From contig CAKREL010000015.1 of NCBI GenBank assembly GCA_934317205.1, positions 1 to 32,115 of the forward strand: a stretch of DNA of 32,115 nucleotides, written 5' to 3'. The translations under genes were made by a program, and so were the position numbers. The notes beneath the pieces are model-generated. The model made no database searches, had not been told where the DNA came from, and worked only from the letters and a program-made list of their open reading frames with translations. The stretch is from an uncultured Eubacterium sp. GTDB lineage: Bacteria; Bacillota; Clostridia; Lachnospirales; Lachnospiraceae. Shown one piece after another: positions 8,409 to 16,505 of the stretch; the first letter of the stretch is position 1, and each line of letters starts with the position of its first letter.

Positions 8409-8990
8409 ATGCAGTTACTGGAAGAAAAGATTAAGTCAGACGGCATAGCCGTTAATGAAGATATTTTAAAGGTAGACAGTTTTATTAACCACAAGGTTGA
8501 TCCATTTCTTATGAAAGAGATTGGAAAAGATTTTGCCGCGCATTTTGCAGGTCAGGGAATCACAAAGATTGTTACCATTGAAAGCTCAGGTATTGCTCCT
8601 GCCCTTACTACAGCGATTGAGATGGGCATTCCAATGGTCATCCTGAAAAAACAGCCATCCAAAGTTCTGAACAAGAACCTGTATCAGACAATGGTTACTT
8701 CTTTTACAAAAGGGACAAGCTATGAACTGACTCTTGCAGCAGAACAGATTGACGAAACAGATCATGTCCTGATCATTGATGATTTCCTTGCAAACGGTGA
8801 AGCTGCTACAGGAGCGATTCGCCTATTAAGAAAAGCTCATGCTACAGTTGCAGGTCTTGGAATCCTGATTGAGAAATCTTTCCAGCCTGGTCGTGACAAG
8901 CTGACAGAGCAGGGAATTCATGTATACTCTCTCGCAAGGATTTCCAAACTTGCCGAGAACTACATTGAGTTCATTCCGGAAGTGCACTAA
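8409..8990 (+). CDS. xpt: xanthine phosphoribosyltransferase
   Basis: A 193-residue type I phosphoribosyltransferase, the normal Xpt length. It converts xanthine and PRPP to XMP in cytoplasmic purine salvage. The PRPP-binding motif is [12 protein letters not shown] at about 121-132; SSGIAPA near 59-65 and KKQPSK near 80-85 match Xpt rather than Hpt or Apt. GGAGGAG lies 6 bases before the ATG. The gene stands alone, with its own promoter and a terminator at 9022. In many Firmicutes xpt is paired with a xanthine permease (pbuX) and a guanine riboswitch; neither is next to it here. Confidence 0.95.
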   Translation: MQLLEEKIKSDGIAVNEDILKVDSFINHKVDPFLMKEIGKDFAAHFAGQGITKIVTIESSGIAPALTTAIEMGIPMVILKKQPSKVLNKNLYQTMVTSFTKGTSYELTLAAEQIDETDHVLIIDDFLANGEAATGAIRLLRKAHATVAGLGILIEKSFQPGRDKLTEQGIHVYSLARISKLAENYIEFIPEVH

Positions 8991-9021
8991 AAAATGTAAA
9001 AGCGTTTCTAACAAAAATGTC

Positions 9022-9075
9022 AAAAGCCGAAACACTGGATTCCTTTCCTTGTTTCGGCTTTTCTCTTCTTTTATT
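9022..9075. terminator. bidirectional terminator between xpt and the MATE gene
   Basis: AAAAGCCGAAAC (9022-9033) pairs perfectly with GTTTCGGCTTTT (9051-9062) around a 17-base loop. T-rich sequence follows on the plus strand, ending xpt. On the minus strand the stem also ends in TTTT, with a second T run a few bases on, so it can stop the convergent MATE transcript. Confidence 0.9.
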
Positions 9076-9139
9076 TATTACTATTTCTTTTTTACTACCA
9101 GACAGTTTTCTGGCCGCATAATATTATCCCTTTATTATG

Positions 9140-10459
9140 CTACTTTTTAATGCAATGTCGGAACGCCGGTATCAGAAAAGCATCTGCAAAAATCCAGGCT
9201 AGCACATTTGCCAGACAGATTCCTATAAAACCAATAGTCGGTGCCAGTGCAATACCTGCAATAGTCCGTGCAATCATTTCAAGCACTCCGGCAGTCATTG
9301 CAAAACTGGAAAATCCCATACCCTGAATGGAAAAACGTACAGTTCCAACCAATGTCAGAAGGCAATAACCTAATGTACCGACAAGCAGATAGAGAAAAGA
9401 GTATTCTACTACCTCTGGATTCGGTTCACTTAAAAAAAGCATTGTCATTGGCCTTCCCAGGAATAATACAATCGGAATACAGATTCCAGACCAGACAAAT
9501 CCACAGATAGATGCTTTTTTCAGTCCGTCACTGACACGCTCTTTTTTACCTGCACCAATATTTTGTCCCACATAAGGTGCCATAGTTTGTCCAAGTGATT
9601 CCAGCGGACAAGTAATCAGATTATTAATCTTCTGTGCCGCTGTCACACCTGCTACAGCCACAGAGCCAAGCACATTAACTGCAGCTGTGATTACTAAAGT
9701 GCCAATTCCGGTGATGGAATACTGCAGTCCCATTGGAATACCAATGCTGCATAACCGCAACGCATAACTCTTTCGCAGCTTCCATTCATCTCTGGTTGCT
9801 TTCAAAATTGGAAACTTCTTTTTCATATAAAACAGGCAGATCACACCAGAAACTCCCTGGGAAATGACTGTTGCAATAGCTGCTCCGGCCACACCAAGCG
9901 GAATTGGAATCATCAGCACAAAATCCAATACAATATTTACCACTGAGGATAAAATCAGAAACATCAATGGTGTTTTTGAATCACCTAAAGCCCTTGCCAC
10001 ACCTGCCAAAAAATTGTATAAAAATGTACATGGAATCCCAAGGAAGATAATCAGTATGTAAATATAGGCATATTCAAAAATATCCTCCGGTGTTCGAAGC
10101 AATATCAGCATATTTCTTGTAAAAACCGACACAAAAAAGGTGATTATAATACTGAAAAAAATGCATAACCAAGTACTATTTGTCACATATCTGCGCAGAT
10201 CTACTTCTTTATTTGCGCCAAAGGACTGTGCGATTGGAATAGAAAATCCATTACAAATGCCGATACAAAACCAAATGATCATAAAATTTAAAGATCCCGT
10301 TGCACCAACACCAGCCAGCGGCTGAACACCAAGCACCTTACCAACGATCATAGTATCCACCATACTATATAACTGCTGAAATAGCATACCCAGACACAAT
10401 GGAACCGCAAAATTTATAATGTGCTTCAAGGTAGAACCTGAAGTCATATCCTTTGTCAT
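9140..10459 (-). CDS. MATE-family multidrug/metabolite exporter
   Basis: A 439-residue membrane protein with about 12 helices in two related halves. The opening PLCLGMLFQQLYSMVDTMIV and later GAAIATVISQGVSGVICL are typical of MATE exporters (DinF/NorM superfamily, clostridial branch), which expel cationic drugs or metabolites in exchange for Na+ or H+. GAGGAG sits 7 bases before the ATG. The AraC regulator is divergent, with about 127 bases between the start codons, so it is the likely regulator; the substrate cannot be read from sequence. A hairpin GCATAATA/TATTATGC (9116-9123/9133-9140) overlaps the stop codon, ahead of the terminator shared with xpt. Confidence 0.9.
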   Translation of the reverse strand: MTKDMTSGSTLKHIINFAVPLCLGMLFQQLYSMVDTMIVGKVLGVQPLAGVGATGSLNFMIIWFCIGICNGFSIPIAQSFGANKEVDLRRYVTNSTWLCIFFSIIITFFVSVFTRNMLILLRTPEDIFEYAYIYILIIFLGIPCTFLYNFLAGVARALGDSKTPLMFLILSSVVNIVLDFVLMIPIPLGVAGAAIATVISQGVSGVICLFYMKKKFPILKATRDEWKLRKSYALRLCSIGIPMGLQYSITGIGTLVITAAVNVLGSVAVAGVTAAQKINNLITCPLESLGQTMAPYVGQNIGAGKKERVSDGLKKASICGFVWSGICIPIVLFLGRPMTMLFLSEPNPEVVEYSFLYLLVGTLGYCLLTLVGTVRFSIQGMGFSSFAMTAGVLEMIARTIAGIALAPTIGFIGICLANVLAWIFADAFLIPAFRHCIKK

Positions 10460-10517
10460 ATCATACTCCTCCTCATCATGTTTTCAAAACTCACTATATA
10501 CTATAGCAAATAAAGTC

Positions 10518-10546
10518 TTGCATCCATAACAGAACTGACATAAAAT
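10518..10546 (+). promoter_or_regulatory. promoter of the AraC-type regulator
   Basis: TTGCAT (10518-10523) and TAAAAT (10541-10546) are separated by 17 bases, close to a sigma-A promoter. On the opposite strand two overlapping TATAGT-like hexamers in 10490-10510 may be the -10 of the MATE gene, but no good -35 stands out there. Confidence 0.6.
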
Positions 10547-10586
10547 ATAACAAAAGCGACTTGTTTACAATAATATGGAGATAAAT

Positions 10587-11480
10587 ATGAATAATACTAT
10601 AACAATATCGGTTCAGGATAATTTTCTTGAAAACCGTATGCATGGAGATACCTCATTTCCATGCGCTGCATACTACACCGATGCTAACACTCATGACATT
10701 CGTTGGCACTGGCATGAAGAATATGAATTATCTATTATAAGAAGTGGCTCCTGTCCATTATCTGTCGGAACCGATCATTTGACACTACATTCTGGAGAGG
10801 CCATTTTTATTAATACCGGAACATTACATTCTCAGGAAACCACCCAGGCGACCAGAGACTTTTATAAAGAGGATCTTGTCTTTCACGGACGCCTGATCTA
10901 TGGTTCAAAATACACTGTCTTCTGGCAAAAATATATGGCTCCCATTGCGACCTCCAGCATTTCACTGCCATACATTCACTTTACACCAGAAGTTTCATGG
11001 GAAAAAGAGATTATCAGTCTGATTTCTGATGCCACAAATAGTGCACGGGGAAAATCCTTTGGCTATGAATTTTATATCCGTGATAAAATATCCCAGATTT
11101 TTCTTCTGTTGGCGCAAAATCAGACAGAACTATCTTCGAACAGTCAAAATGAAGGCTCTCAGGAAATGCAGCATATCAAAAAAATGATTCGGTTTATTCA
11201 AAATAACTATTCGGAATCCATCTCACTGAAGCAGCTGGCAGAAACTGCAAATATATGCGAACGCGAGGTACAGCGTTCTTTCCGCAATGTAATCCGGCAG
11301 TCCCCAATCCAGTACCTGATCCATTATCGAATTGAAAAAGCCTGTCACATGTTGGATTCCGGGGAACAAAGTATCATTGACATCTGTAATAGCTGCGGTT
11401 TTTCCAGTCCCAGTTATTTTACGAAAACATTCAAATCTATCGTGGGATGCACCCCAAGGGATTATCGCAATACACGCTAA
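10587..11480 (+). CDS. AraC-family transcriptional regulator
   Basis: A 297-residue regulator. The ATG at 10587 is preferred because TGGAG lies just upstream; the ATG at 10575 has no ribosome site. The N-terminal half is a cupin-like sensor: the HWHEEYELSIIRSG segment near residues 41-54 and the later SGEAIFINTGTLHS are standard for the family. The C-terminal 100 residues carry two helix-turn-helix units, starting at IRFIQNNYSESISLKQLAET and ending in CGFSSPSYFTKTFKSIVG followed by PRDYR, the AraC signature. It most likely controls the divergent MATE exporter in response to a small ligand, probably a sugar or drug-like molecule; both regulation and ligand are inference. Confidence 0.92.
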   Translation: MNNTITISVQDNFLENRMHGDTSFPCAAYYTDANTHDIRWHWHEEYELSIIRSGSCPLSVGTDHLTLHSGEAIFINTGTLHSQETTQATRDFYKEDLVFHGRLIYGSKYTVFWQKYMAPIATSSISLPYIHFTPEVSWEKEIISLISDATNSARGKSFGYEFYIRDKISQIFLLLAQNQTELSSNSQNEGSQEMQHIKKMIRFIQNNYSESISLKQLAETANICEREVQRSFRNVIRQSPIQYLIHYRIEKACHMLDSGEQSIIDICNSCGFSSPSYFTKTFKSIVGCTPRDYRNTR

Positions 11481-11485
11481 AAAAA

Positions 11486-11511
11486 CAGGAAGGGATATTT
11501 TTCCCTTCCTG
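11486..11511. terminator. terminator shared by the AraC and HAD-nuclease genes
   Basis: CAGGAAGGGA (11486-11495) pairs perfectly with TCCCTTCCTG (11502-11511) around a six-base loop. On the minus strand the stem is followed by about five T, a good terminator for the HAD-nuclease gene ending at 11518. On the plus strand the following sequence is less T-rich, so it is weaker for the AraC gene. Confidence 0.85.
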
Positions 11512-11517
11512 AAGTTA

Positions 11518-13239
11518 TTATTGTGGATGACATCTTCCACATGGTGCATATCCTTGTTGCTTAAGTTCTTCCGCTGTTCCGGCAAATTCCTGACGGTTAT
11601 TTTCTTTCATATCTGCCACGCTTGGACAATCCGGCGTATGATATTTCATTGTATTCGTGTTCAATACATATGTCTGTTCGGTTTTCTGAGGCTGCTGGTT
11701 TGACGCTTTAGATGCGGATTGTGCAGCGAGTTCGTCAGCCGTTGCTTTTCGGCTGTCTCCGGTAGCATAATCAATGATCACGCCTGGCTGTACATTGTAA
11801 ACATAGACATTATAACAAACACCTGCACCATTATCTTCCACAGATTTTGCTTCCATCTGTACGCCGGATGCCACTAGATTATTTCCCTCAAAAATCGGTG
11901 TTACACGATAACGCACATGTGCATTGTTCTGCTTCACATAATCGGCCACTTCATCTTCAAAAGGTAGCATTCCTGTCACGTTCAAATAACGGGTACCTGT
12001 GATCAGATTTTTTTCATTTGCATTTTCACCACTAAGCTGATACCCGATCAGATGACAGCGATTATACAAATAATTGCCATCAATTCCTTCATATTTTATT
12101 GTATGCCATCCACTTGGTTTCACCTGACCGATTGCTCCTCTTTCCTCTGTCGGCATCAGATCAATTCCAACAATAGCATTTGCCACACCACATCTTCCCA
12201 GGCTGTCCATCTCAGAGTAGTCCTCGTAGGATGTAGTCTGCATATCTGCATCTGAAAAATCAGGCAGGTTGTTATTAATTATAACGTAGGACTGACCAGT
12301 ATACGCAGGTATACTATCCAGAGATACACTGTCATTACTCTGTGATACTGCACTGCCAGCTGTATCCTGATCCTGCTGCCCCGCAACTGACTGACTGCCA
12401 GTTTCGGTCTGAGCCATACGTGATTCCATATCTGTTGGAAGCGAACAGGCAGAAGTAATGACTGTCGCTGCCATGATTAATGGAATCATTACCGCACGTA
12501 TTATTTTTCCTGCTTTATGCAAAAAAGTCATTTTCTTTTCATACGTCACCGATGAAGAACTTGCTTTATTCGAACAATCACTTACGTGGGTTCTGACACC
12601 TGAATCATCAGAATCACTATTCAAACTGGCTACATCACTATTCTTTTTCAGGAAATCCCGTACATACTTATAATTTTCTGTAAATACAATTGCCTGCATT
12701 CCAGCTTTTCTGGCACCTTCCACGTTATCTTCACGATCATCCAGAAACAGACATTCTGACGCATCCAGGTGATATTTCTCAAGAAAATATTCATAAATTC
12801 GAACATCTGGTTTGATCAGATGCACATCTGAAGACACTACAACTCCATCAAAGGCATCCAGCGAAGAAAAACGAGTAAAATATGAGTAAAAACTTTGTGC
12901 TGCATTGGAAAGTACATATGTTTTGTACCCCTGGTCTCGCAACTCTTTACAAAATTTTACCGATTCCTCCAGTGGTTTCATACAAATATCCCACTCATAT
13001 ACACATCGTTTCAATTCCTCATGGTACTGTGAAGGAATTCTTTTTTTCACGCTTTGGTACATTTCCTCCTCCGAAATCATACCACGATCCGCTTCTACCC
13101 ATTCCAATCCCTGAAACAATTCTTTCCGGATCAAATTCCTTGCTTCCTCCGTTTTTACAAATTCCTTTAATGGAACTTCCGGATCATAACGCATCAGCAC
13201 GTTTCCCATATCGAATACTATGTGTTTGATTTTTGCCAT
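11518..13239 (-). CDS. fusion: YihX-like HAD phosphatase, membrane segment, DNA/RNA non-specific endonuclease
   Basis: One continuous 573-residue frame. Residues 1-195 are a HAD-IA hydrolase of the YihX type: FDMGNVL at 9-15 (Asp10 as nucleophile; Gly12 where many HADs have Asp, as in YihX), VLSN at 109-112, KPDVRIY at 143-149 and LFLDD at 164-168. A Ser/Asp-rich linker leads to a basic stretch and a hydrophobic segment (about 249-265) ending in a lipobox-like SAC (Cys265). Residues 318-490 are a DNA/RNA non-specific endonuclease: NRCHLIGYQLSG, with His396 as the likely catalytic base, and KNLITGTRYLN with the metal-binding Asn411. Residues 523-573 form a small Cys/His module (Cys538, Cys567, Cys570) often seen at the end of exported Firmicutes proteins. 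Predicted topology: phosphatase inside, nuclease outside. An internal ATG at 12531, just before the signal-like segment, has only a weak ribosome site. Confidence 0.85.
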   Translation of the reverse strand: MAKIKHIVFDMGNVLMRYDPEVPLKEFVKTEEARNLIRKELFQGLEWVEADRGMISEEEMYQSVKKRIPSQYHEELKRCVYEWDICMKPLEESVKFCKELRDQGYKTYVLSNAAQSFYSYFTRFSSLDAFDGVVVSSDVHLIKPDVRIYEYFLEKYHLDASECLFLDDREDNVEGARKAGMQAIVFTENYKYVRDFLKKNSDVASLNSDSDDSGVRTHVSDCSNKASSSSVTYEKKMTFLHKAGKIIRAVMIPLIMAATVITSACSLPTDMESRMAQTETGSQSVAGQQDQDTAGSAVSQSNDSVSLDSIPAYTGQSYVIINNNLPDFSDADMQTTSYEDYSEMDSLGRCGVANAIVGIDLMPTEERGAIGQVKPSGWHTIKYEGIDGNYLYNRCHLIGYQLSGENANEKNLITGTRYLNVTGMLPFEDEVADYVKQNNAHVRYRVTPIFEGNNLVASGVQMEAKSVEDNGAGVCYNVYVYNVQPGVIIDYATGDSRKATADELAAQSASKASNQQPQKTEQTYVLNTNTMKYHTPDCPSVADMKENNRQEFAGTAEELKQQGYAPCGRCHPQ

Positions 13240-13263
13240 AACTTACCTACCTTTTTTACCTAA

Positions 13264-13323
13264 AGAATGTCACTTCAGATTTTCACACATATTTATGGTG
13301 TCGATTATCTGAAGTGACATTCT
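13264..13323. repeat. 17-bp perfect inverted repeat between copA and the HAD-nuclease gene
   Basis: The 17-base arm at 13264-13280 is the exact complement of 13307-13323 around a 26-base spacer, which itself holds an ACAC/GTGT pair. There is no T run on either side, so it is not a textbook terminator, though a hairpin this strong could still stop polymerase leaving copA. A separate 12-base palindrome, GTATTGCAATAC, follows at 13324-13335. Confidence 0.85.
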
Positions 13324-13346
13324 GTATTGCAATACTAAATCATATC

Positions 13347-13556
13347 CTAATGAATTCCAGTTACCTCGTAGCCTTCCTCTTCTACTGTTTTTTTCAGTGT
13401 AGCATCGTCTACATCAGCGGATAACTGAACTACTGCAGTTCCTTTCTCATGACTTGCTTCAGCGGATACAACCCCCTCTAATGCCTCTAACGCTTTCTTT
13501 ACATGTGCCTCGCAATGTCCACACATCATGCCTTTGATTTCAATTACTTTTTCCAT
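13347..13556 (-). CDS. candidate CopZ-like copper chaperone from an internal start inside copA
   Basis: An ATG at 13556 lies in the copA frame, with AGGAGG at 13565-13570 and 8 bases between them, better than the site of copA itself. The product would be 69 residues, the size of free CopZ chaperones, with the metal site MMCGHC near its start and a ferredoxin-like HMA fold. It would share the copA stop codon. If used, one message yields both the pump with a tethered chaperone domain and free chaperone that could carry Cu(I) to the pump or CsoR. The site could be a remnant of a once separate gene. The sequence features are certain; use in the cell is inferred. Confidence 0.55.
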   Translation of the reverse strand: MEKVIEIKGMMCGHCEAHVKKALEALEGVVSAEASHEKGTAVVQLSADVDDATLKKTVEEEGYEVTGIH

Positions 13557-15914
13557 GTTGTTTACCTCCTGTTTTTCAGTCATTGTATTAGTATTTACTA
13601 TAAACTGTAATTCCTTTCGATTCTGATTCTTTTTATGATGTTTCTTTTTATCTCTTTTTGTGCTGTAAACATTTACAAAATTAAGACGCAGTGCATTTGT
13701 TACCACACAAAAACTGGACAGACTCATAGCCGCTGCTCCGAACATCGGATTTAATTTTAATCCAAACCAATGATACCATACTCCAGCGGCAATCGGAATA
13801 CCTATTACATTATAAATAAAGGCCCAGAACAGATTTTCGTGGATATTCCGAAGTACAAAACGGCTCAGACGAATCGCTGCCGGTACGTCAGAAAGACTAC
13901 TTTTTACTAAAACGACATCTGCCGCATCCAACGCTACATCCGCACCTGCACCAATCGCGATTCCCATATCTGCACGGGTTAATGCCGGAGCATCGTTGAT
14001 TCCGTCACCAACCATTGCAACCTTTCCATGCTGTTGCAATTCACGAATAGCGCGCTCTTTTGCATCCGGTAAAACTCCCGCAACGACCTGATTTACGCCA
14101 GCTTGTGCTCCGATTGCCTTGGCAGTCTGCTCATTATCTCCAGTTAACATAACAACTTCAATACCCATATCCTGAAGCTGAGAGATTGCTTGTGGACTAT
14201 CCTCTTTCATAACATCAGCTACCGCAATAATACCGAGCATTTTCTCTTCTACTGCAAAAAACAGTGGTGTTTTTCCCTGTTTTGCAAGTTTTTCTGCCTG
14301 ACGCTGCATATTCTGTGAAACATTTGCTTTTTCAGAAATAAATTTCAGGTTTCCACCAAATACCCGTTGTCCGGAAATGATTCCAGATAAACCGTTTCCG
14401 GGCATTGCCTGAAACTCATCGGCAGCCAATACATTCACCTGATGTTCCTCCCCATAAGTCACGATAGCTTTAGCCAGTGGATGTTCACTCTTTAATTCAA
14501 GTGAAAGCGCTGTCTGAATTAAAGTATCCTTCATAATACCCTCACCCGGTATGATATCTGTCACTTTAGGCTCGCCTCGTGTGATGGTTCCGGTTTTATC
14601 CAGTGCCACAATGTCTACTTTTCCGGTCTCTTCCAGAGATAACGCTGTCTTAAATAATACACCGTTTTTCGCGCCAACTCCATTTCCTACCATAATGGCA
14701 ACTGGTGTAGCAAGTCCTAACGCACATGGACAGCTGATCACTAATACAGAAATTCCTCGTGCAAGTGCAAAACTGAAATCAGCACCAACCAAAAGCCATA
14801 CAATAATTGTTACAACAGCAATGGAAATAACTGCCGGTACAAAGACACCGGATACTTTATCTGCCACTTTTGCAATCGGAGCTTTTGTCGCAGCTGCATC
14901 ACTGACCATCTGGATAATTTGTGAAAGTGTCGTATCATTTCCAACTCTTGTTGCACGGCATTTTAAAAATCCAGACTGATTTAATGTTGCAGCAGAAACA
15001 TTGTCTCCCTCGCCTTTGTCTACCGGAATACTCTCACCAGTCAGAGCAGATTCATTCAATGCACTGTTTCCTTCAATGATCACACCATCCACTGGAATGC
15101 TCTCGCCAGGACGTACCACAAAGATATCTCCAATCTGTACCTGCTCCACCGGGACAGAAATTTCCTCACCATCCCGCAAAATCGTTGCTTTCCTGGGAGC
15201 AAGCTGCATCAGACTCTTAAGAGCATTCGTCGTTTTTCCTTTGGAATAAGCCTCAAGCATTTTTCCAACCGTGATCAGTGTCAGGATCATGGCTGCAGAT
15301 TCAAAATAAAACTCATCCATATATTGCATCACAGCATCCATATCCATCCGCACCTGTGCGCCAGTCATAGCAAATAATGCGTACGTACTGTATGCAAAGG
15401 ATGCACCGGAACCAAGTGCTACCAGTGTATCCATGTTTGGTGACTTATGCAGCAGGCTTGTAAAACCATTGATAAAGAACTTCTGGTTGATAATCATGAC
15501 CAGAATCGTCAGAAGCATCTGATACAGCCCCATAGCCACATGATTTTCAGACATAAATGGCGGAAGCGGCCAGTTCCACATCATATGACCCATGGAAACA
15601 TACATCAGTGGAATCAGGACCACAACAGATGCAATCAATCTTTTCCGCAATTTTGGTGTCTCATGATCCTTTAATGCTTCTCCATCAAAGGACGGTGCGG
15701 ATGAATTTTGTTCCCCGCCTTGCAAAAAAGCACCATATCCAGCCTGGATAACAGCCTGTATAATATCTGACGGTGCTGCTGTGCCTTCCACATTCATGGA
15801 ATTGGTCAGCAGGCTGACGGTAACTGAAGTTACACCTGGTAACTTTGCTACTGCTTTTTCTACATGAGCACTGCAAGCTGCGCAGCTCATACCTGTTACT
15901 GAAAATTTATCCAT
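13347..15914 (-). CDS. copA: copper-exporting P1B-type ATPase with N- and C-terminal metal-binding domains
   Basis: An 855-residue CopA that pumps Cu(I) out of the cytoplasm. An N-terminal HMA domain has CAAC at 11-14. The ATPase core has TGES at 292-295, the transmembrane metal site CPC at 395-397, the phosphorylation motif DKTGT at 439-443 (Asp439), the HP motif at 478-479 and GDGIND at 636-641; the order and the CPC site fit the copper subgroup. After the last helix comes a Lys/His-rich linker (about 752-786) and a second HMA domain (787-855) with CGHC, which resembles the free chaperone CopZ. A strong ribosome site and ATG inside the gene suggest that domain is also made alone (separate entry). 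It follows csoR by 28 bases and shares its copper-regulated promoter. Confidence 0.95.
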   Translation of the reverse strand: MDKFSVTGMSCAACSAHVEKAVAKLPGVTSVTVSLLTNSMNVEGTAAPSDIIQAVIQAGYGAFLQGGEQNSSAPSFDGEALKDHETPKLRKRLIASVVVLIPLMYVSMGHMMWNWPLPPFMSENHVAMGLYQMLLTILVMIINQKFFINGFTSLLHKSPNMDTLVALGSGASFAYSTYALFAMTGAQVRMDMDAVMQYMDEFYFESAAMILTLITVGKMLEAYSKGKTTNALKSLMQLAPRKATILRDGEEISVPVEQVQIGDIFVVRPGESIPVDGVIIEGNSALNESALTGESIPVDKGEGDNVSAATLNQSGFLKCRATRVGNDTTLSQIIQMVSDAAATKAPIAKVADKVSGVFVPAVISIAVVTIIVWLLVGADFSFALARGISVLVISCPCALGLATPVAIMVGNGVGAKNGVLFKTALSLEETGKVDIVALDKTGTITRGEPKVTDIIPGEGIMKDTLIQTALSLELKSEHPLAKAIVTYGEEHQVNVLAADEFQAMPGNGLSGIISGQRVFGGNLKFISEKANVSQNMQRQAEKLAKQGKTPLFFAVEEKMLGIIAVADVMKEDSPQAISQLQDMGIEVVMLTGDNEQTAKAIGAQAGVNQVVAGVLPDAKERAIRELQQHGKVAMVGDGINDAPALTRADMGIAIGAGADVALDAADVVLVKSSLSDVPAAIRLSRFVLRNIHENLFWAFIYNVIGIPIAAGVWYHWFGLKLNPMFGAAAMSLSSFCVVTNALRLNFVNVYSTKRDKKKHHKKNQNRKELQFIVNTNTMTEKQEVNNMEKVIEIKGMMCGHCEAHVKKALEALEGVVSAEASHEKGTAVVQLSADVDDATLKKTVEEEGYEVTGIH

Positions 15915-15942
15915 AAAACATCTACCTCATATATTTTTGCAA

Positions 15943-16272
15943 TTAACGCATCAGTTTCTGTATGGTTGTAACCAGTTCATCAATGACACTTTCATCGCCA
16001 TTTTTCACATTATCAACCACACAACTTTTGATGTGATTTGCCAAAAGTACTTTATTAAAACTATTCAACGCAGCATTGATAGCTGCGACCTGTGTCAGGA
16101 TATCAACGCAGTAGGCATCTCTCTCCAGCATGCCTTTCACTCCACGCACCTGACCTTCAATACGACTCAATCGATTCATCAGATCTTTGTATTCTTTCTC
16201 GTCACGCTCCTTTTTCTTATGTGAGCAGCAACAAGATTCTTCCTGCACCAGAGTAGTTTCCTTTTTTTTCAT
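15943..16272 (-). CDS. csoR: CsoR-family copper-sensing repressor
   Basis: A 109-residue CsoR/DUF156 repressor with the family helix RLSRIEGQVRGVKGML. The copper triad is present as Cys55 (DAYCVDIL), His80 and Cys84 (NHIKSC), which separates copper sensors from the nickel, formaldehyde and sulfide branches. Cu(I) binding releases the tetramer from DNA and switches on the operon. The N-terminus carries an additional CCCSH cluster at 14-18 within a charged extension. The ribosome site is weak (GGGAAG about 12 bases from the ATG), which would keep repressor levels low relative to copA. It is the first gene of the copper operon, and its promoter holds the expected binding site. Confidence 0.93.
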   Translation of the reverse strand: MKKKETTLVQEESCCCSHKKKERDEKEYKDLMNRLSRIEGQVRGVKGMLERDAYCVDILTQVAAINAALNSFNKVLLANHIKSCVVDNVKNGDESVIDELVTTIQKLMR

Positions 16273-16325
16273 TTAATCTATTCACTTCCCTTTCATTTTT
16301 TATCCTTCCAAGTCAATACAGGCTT

Positions 16326-16354
16326 AGTTTATACCCCTATGGGGTATTCGTCAA
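16326..16354 (-). promoter_or_regulatory. csoR-copA promoter with CsoR operator in the spacer
   Basis: On the minus strand TTGACG (16349-16354) and TAAACT (16326-16331) are exactly 17 bases apart. The spacer is filled by ATACCCC-n3-GGGGTAT (16331-16347), the CsoR-type palindrome with G/C tracts. Bound repressor would cover both promoter boxes, the arrangement expected for copper-inducible autoregulation. Confidence 0.88.
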
Positions 16355-16358
16355 GTAT

Positions 16359-16413
16359 AAAAAATCCGAAAAACACATCGATGAGAAAAAATATCAAAAA
16401 TGTGTTTCCCGGA
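16359..16413 (-). terminator. terminator of the pan-coaBC operon
   Basis: Positions 16400-16413 pair with 16365-16378 in 12 of 14 positions around a 21-base loop. On the minus strand the stem is followed by TTTTTT (16359-16364). It ends only 4 bases before the -35 box of the csoR promoter. Confidence 0.75.
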
Positions 16414-16505
16414 TTTGTTAATTTCTTATTTTATCTCTGTAAAGCGGGCATTATTCGCAATCCGTTTTCACTACTTGCTCATGAACTCTGCGTTCATACT
16501 CTTTT

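Noticed and set aside
12500..12700. Frameshift or sequencing error joining two genes in the HAD-nuclease fusion
   Set aside because: The frame is open throughout and both domains are intact; an error cannot be excluded, but nothing in the sequence shows one.
13264..13323. Insertion sequence ends
   Set aside because: The arms enclose only 26 bases, with no transposase and no target duplication visible.
14551..14979. Long plus-strand open frame opposite copA
   Set aside because: It is antisense to intact, conserved ATPase motifs, lacks a ribosome site and its translation resembles no protein family.
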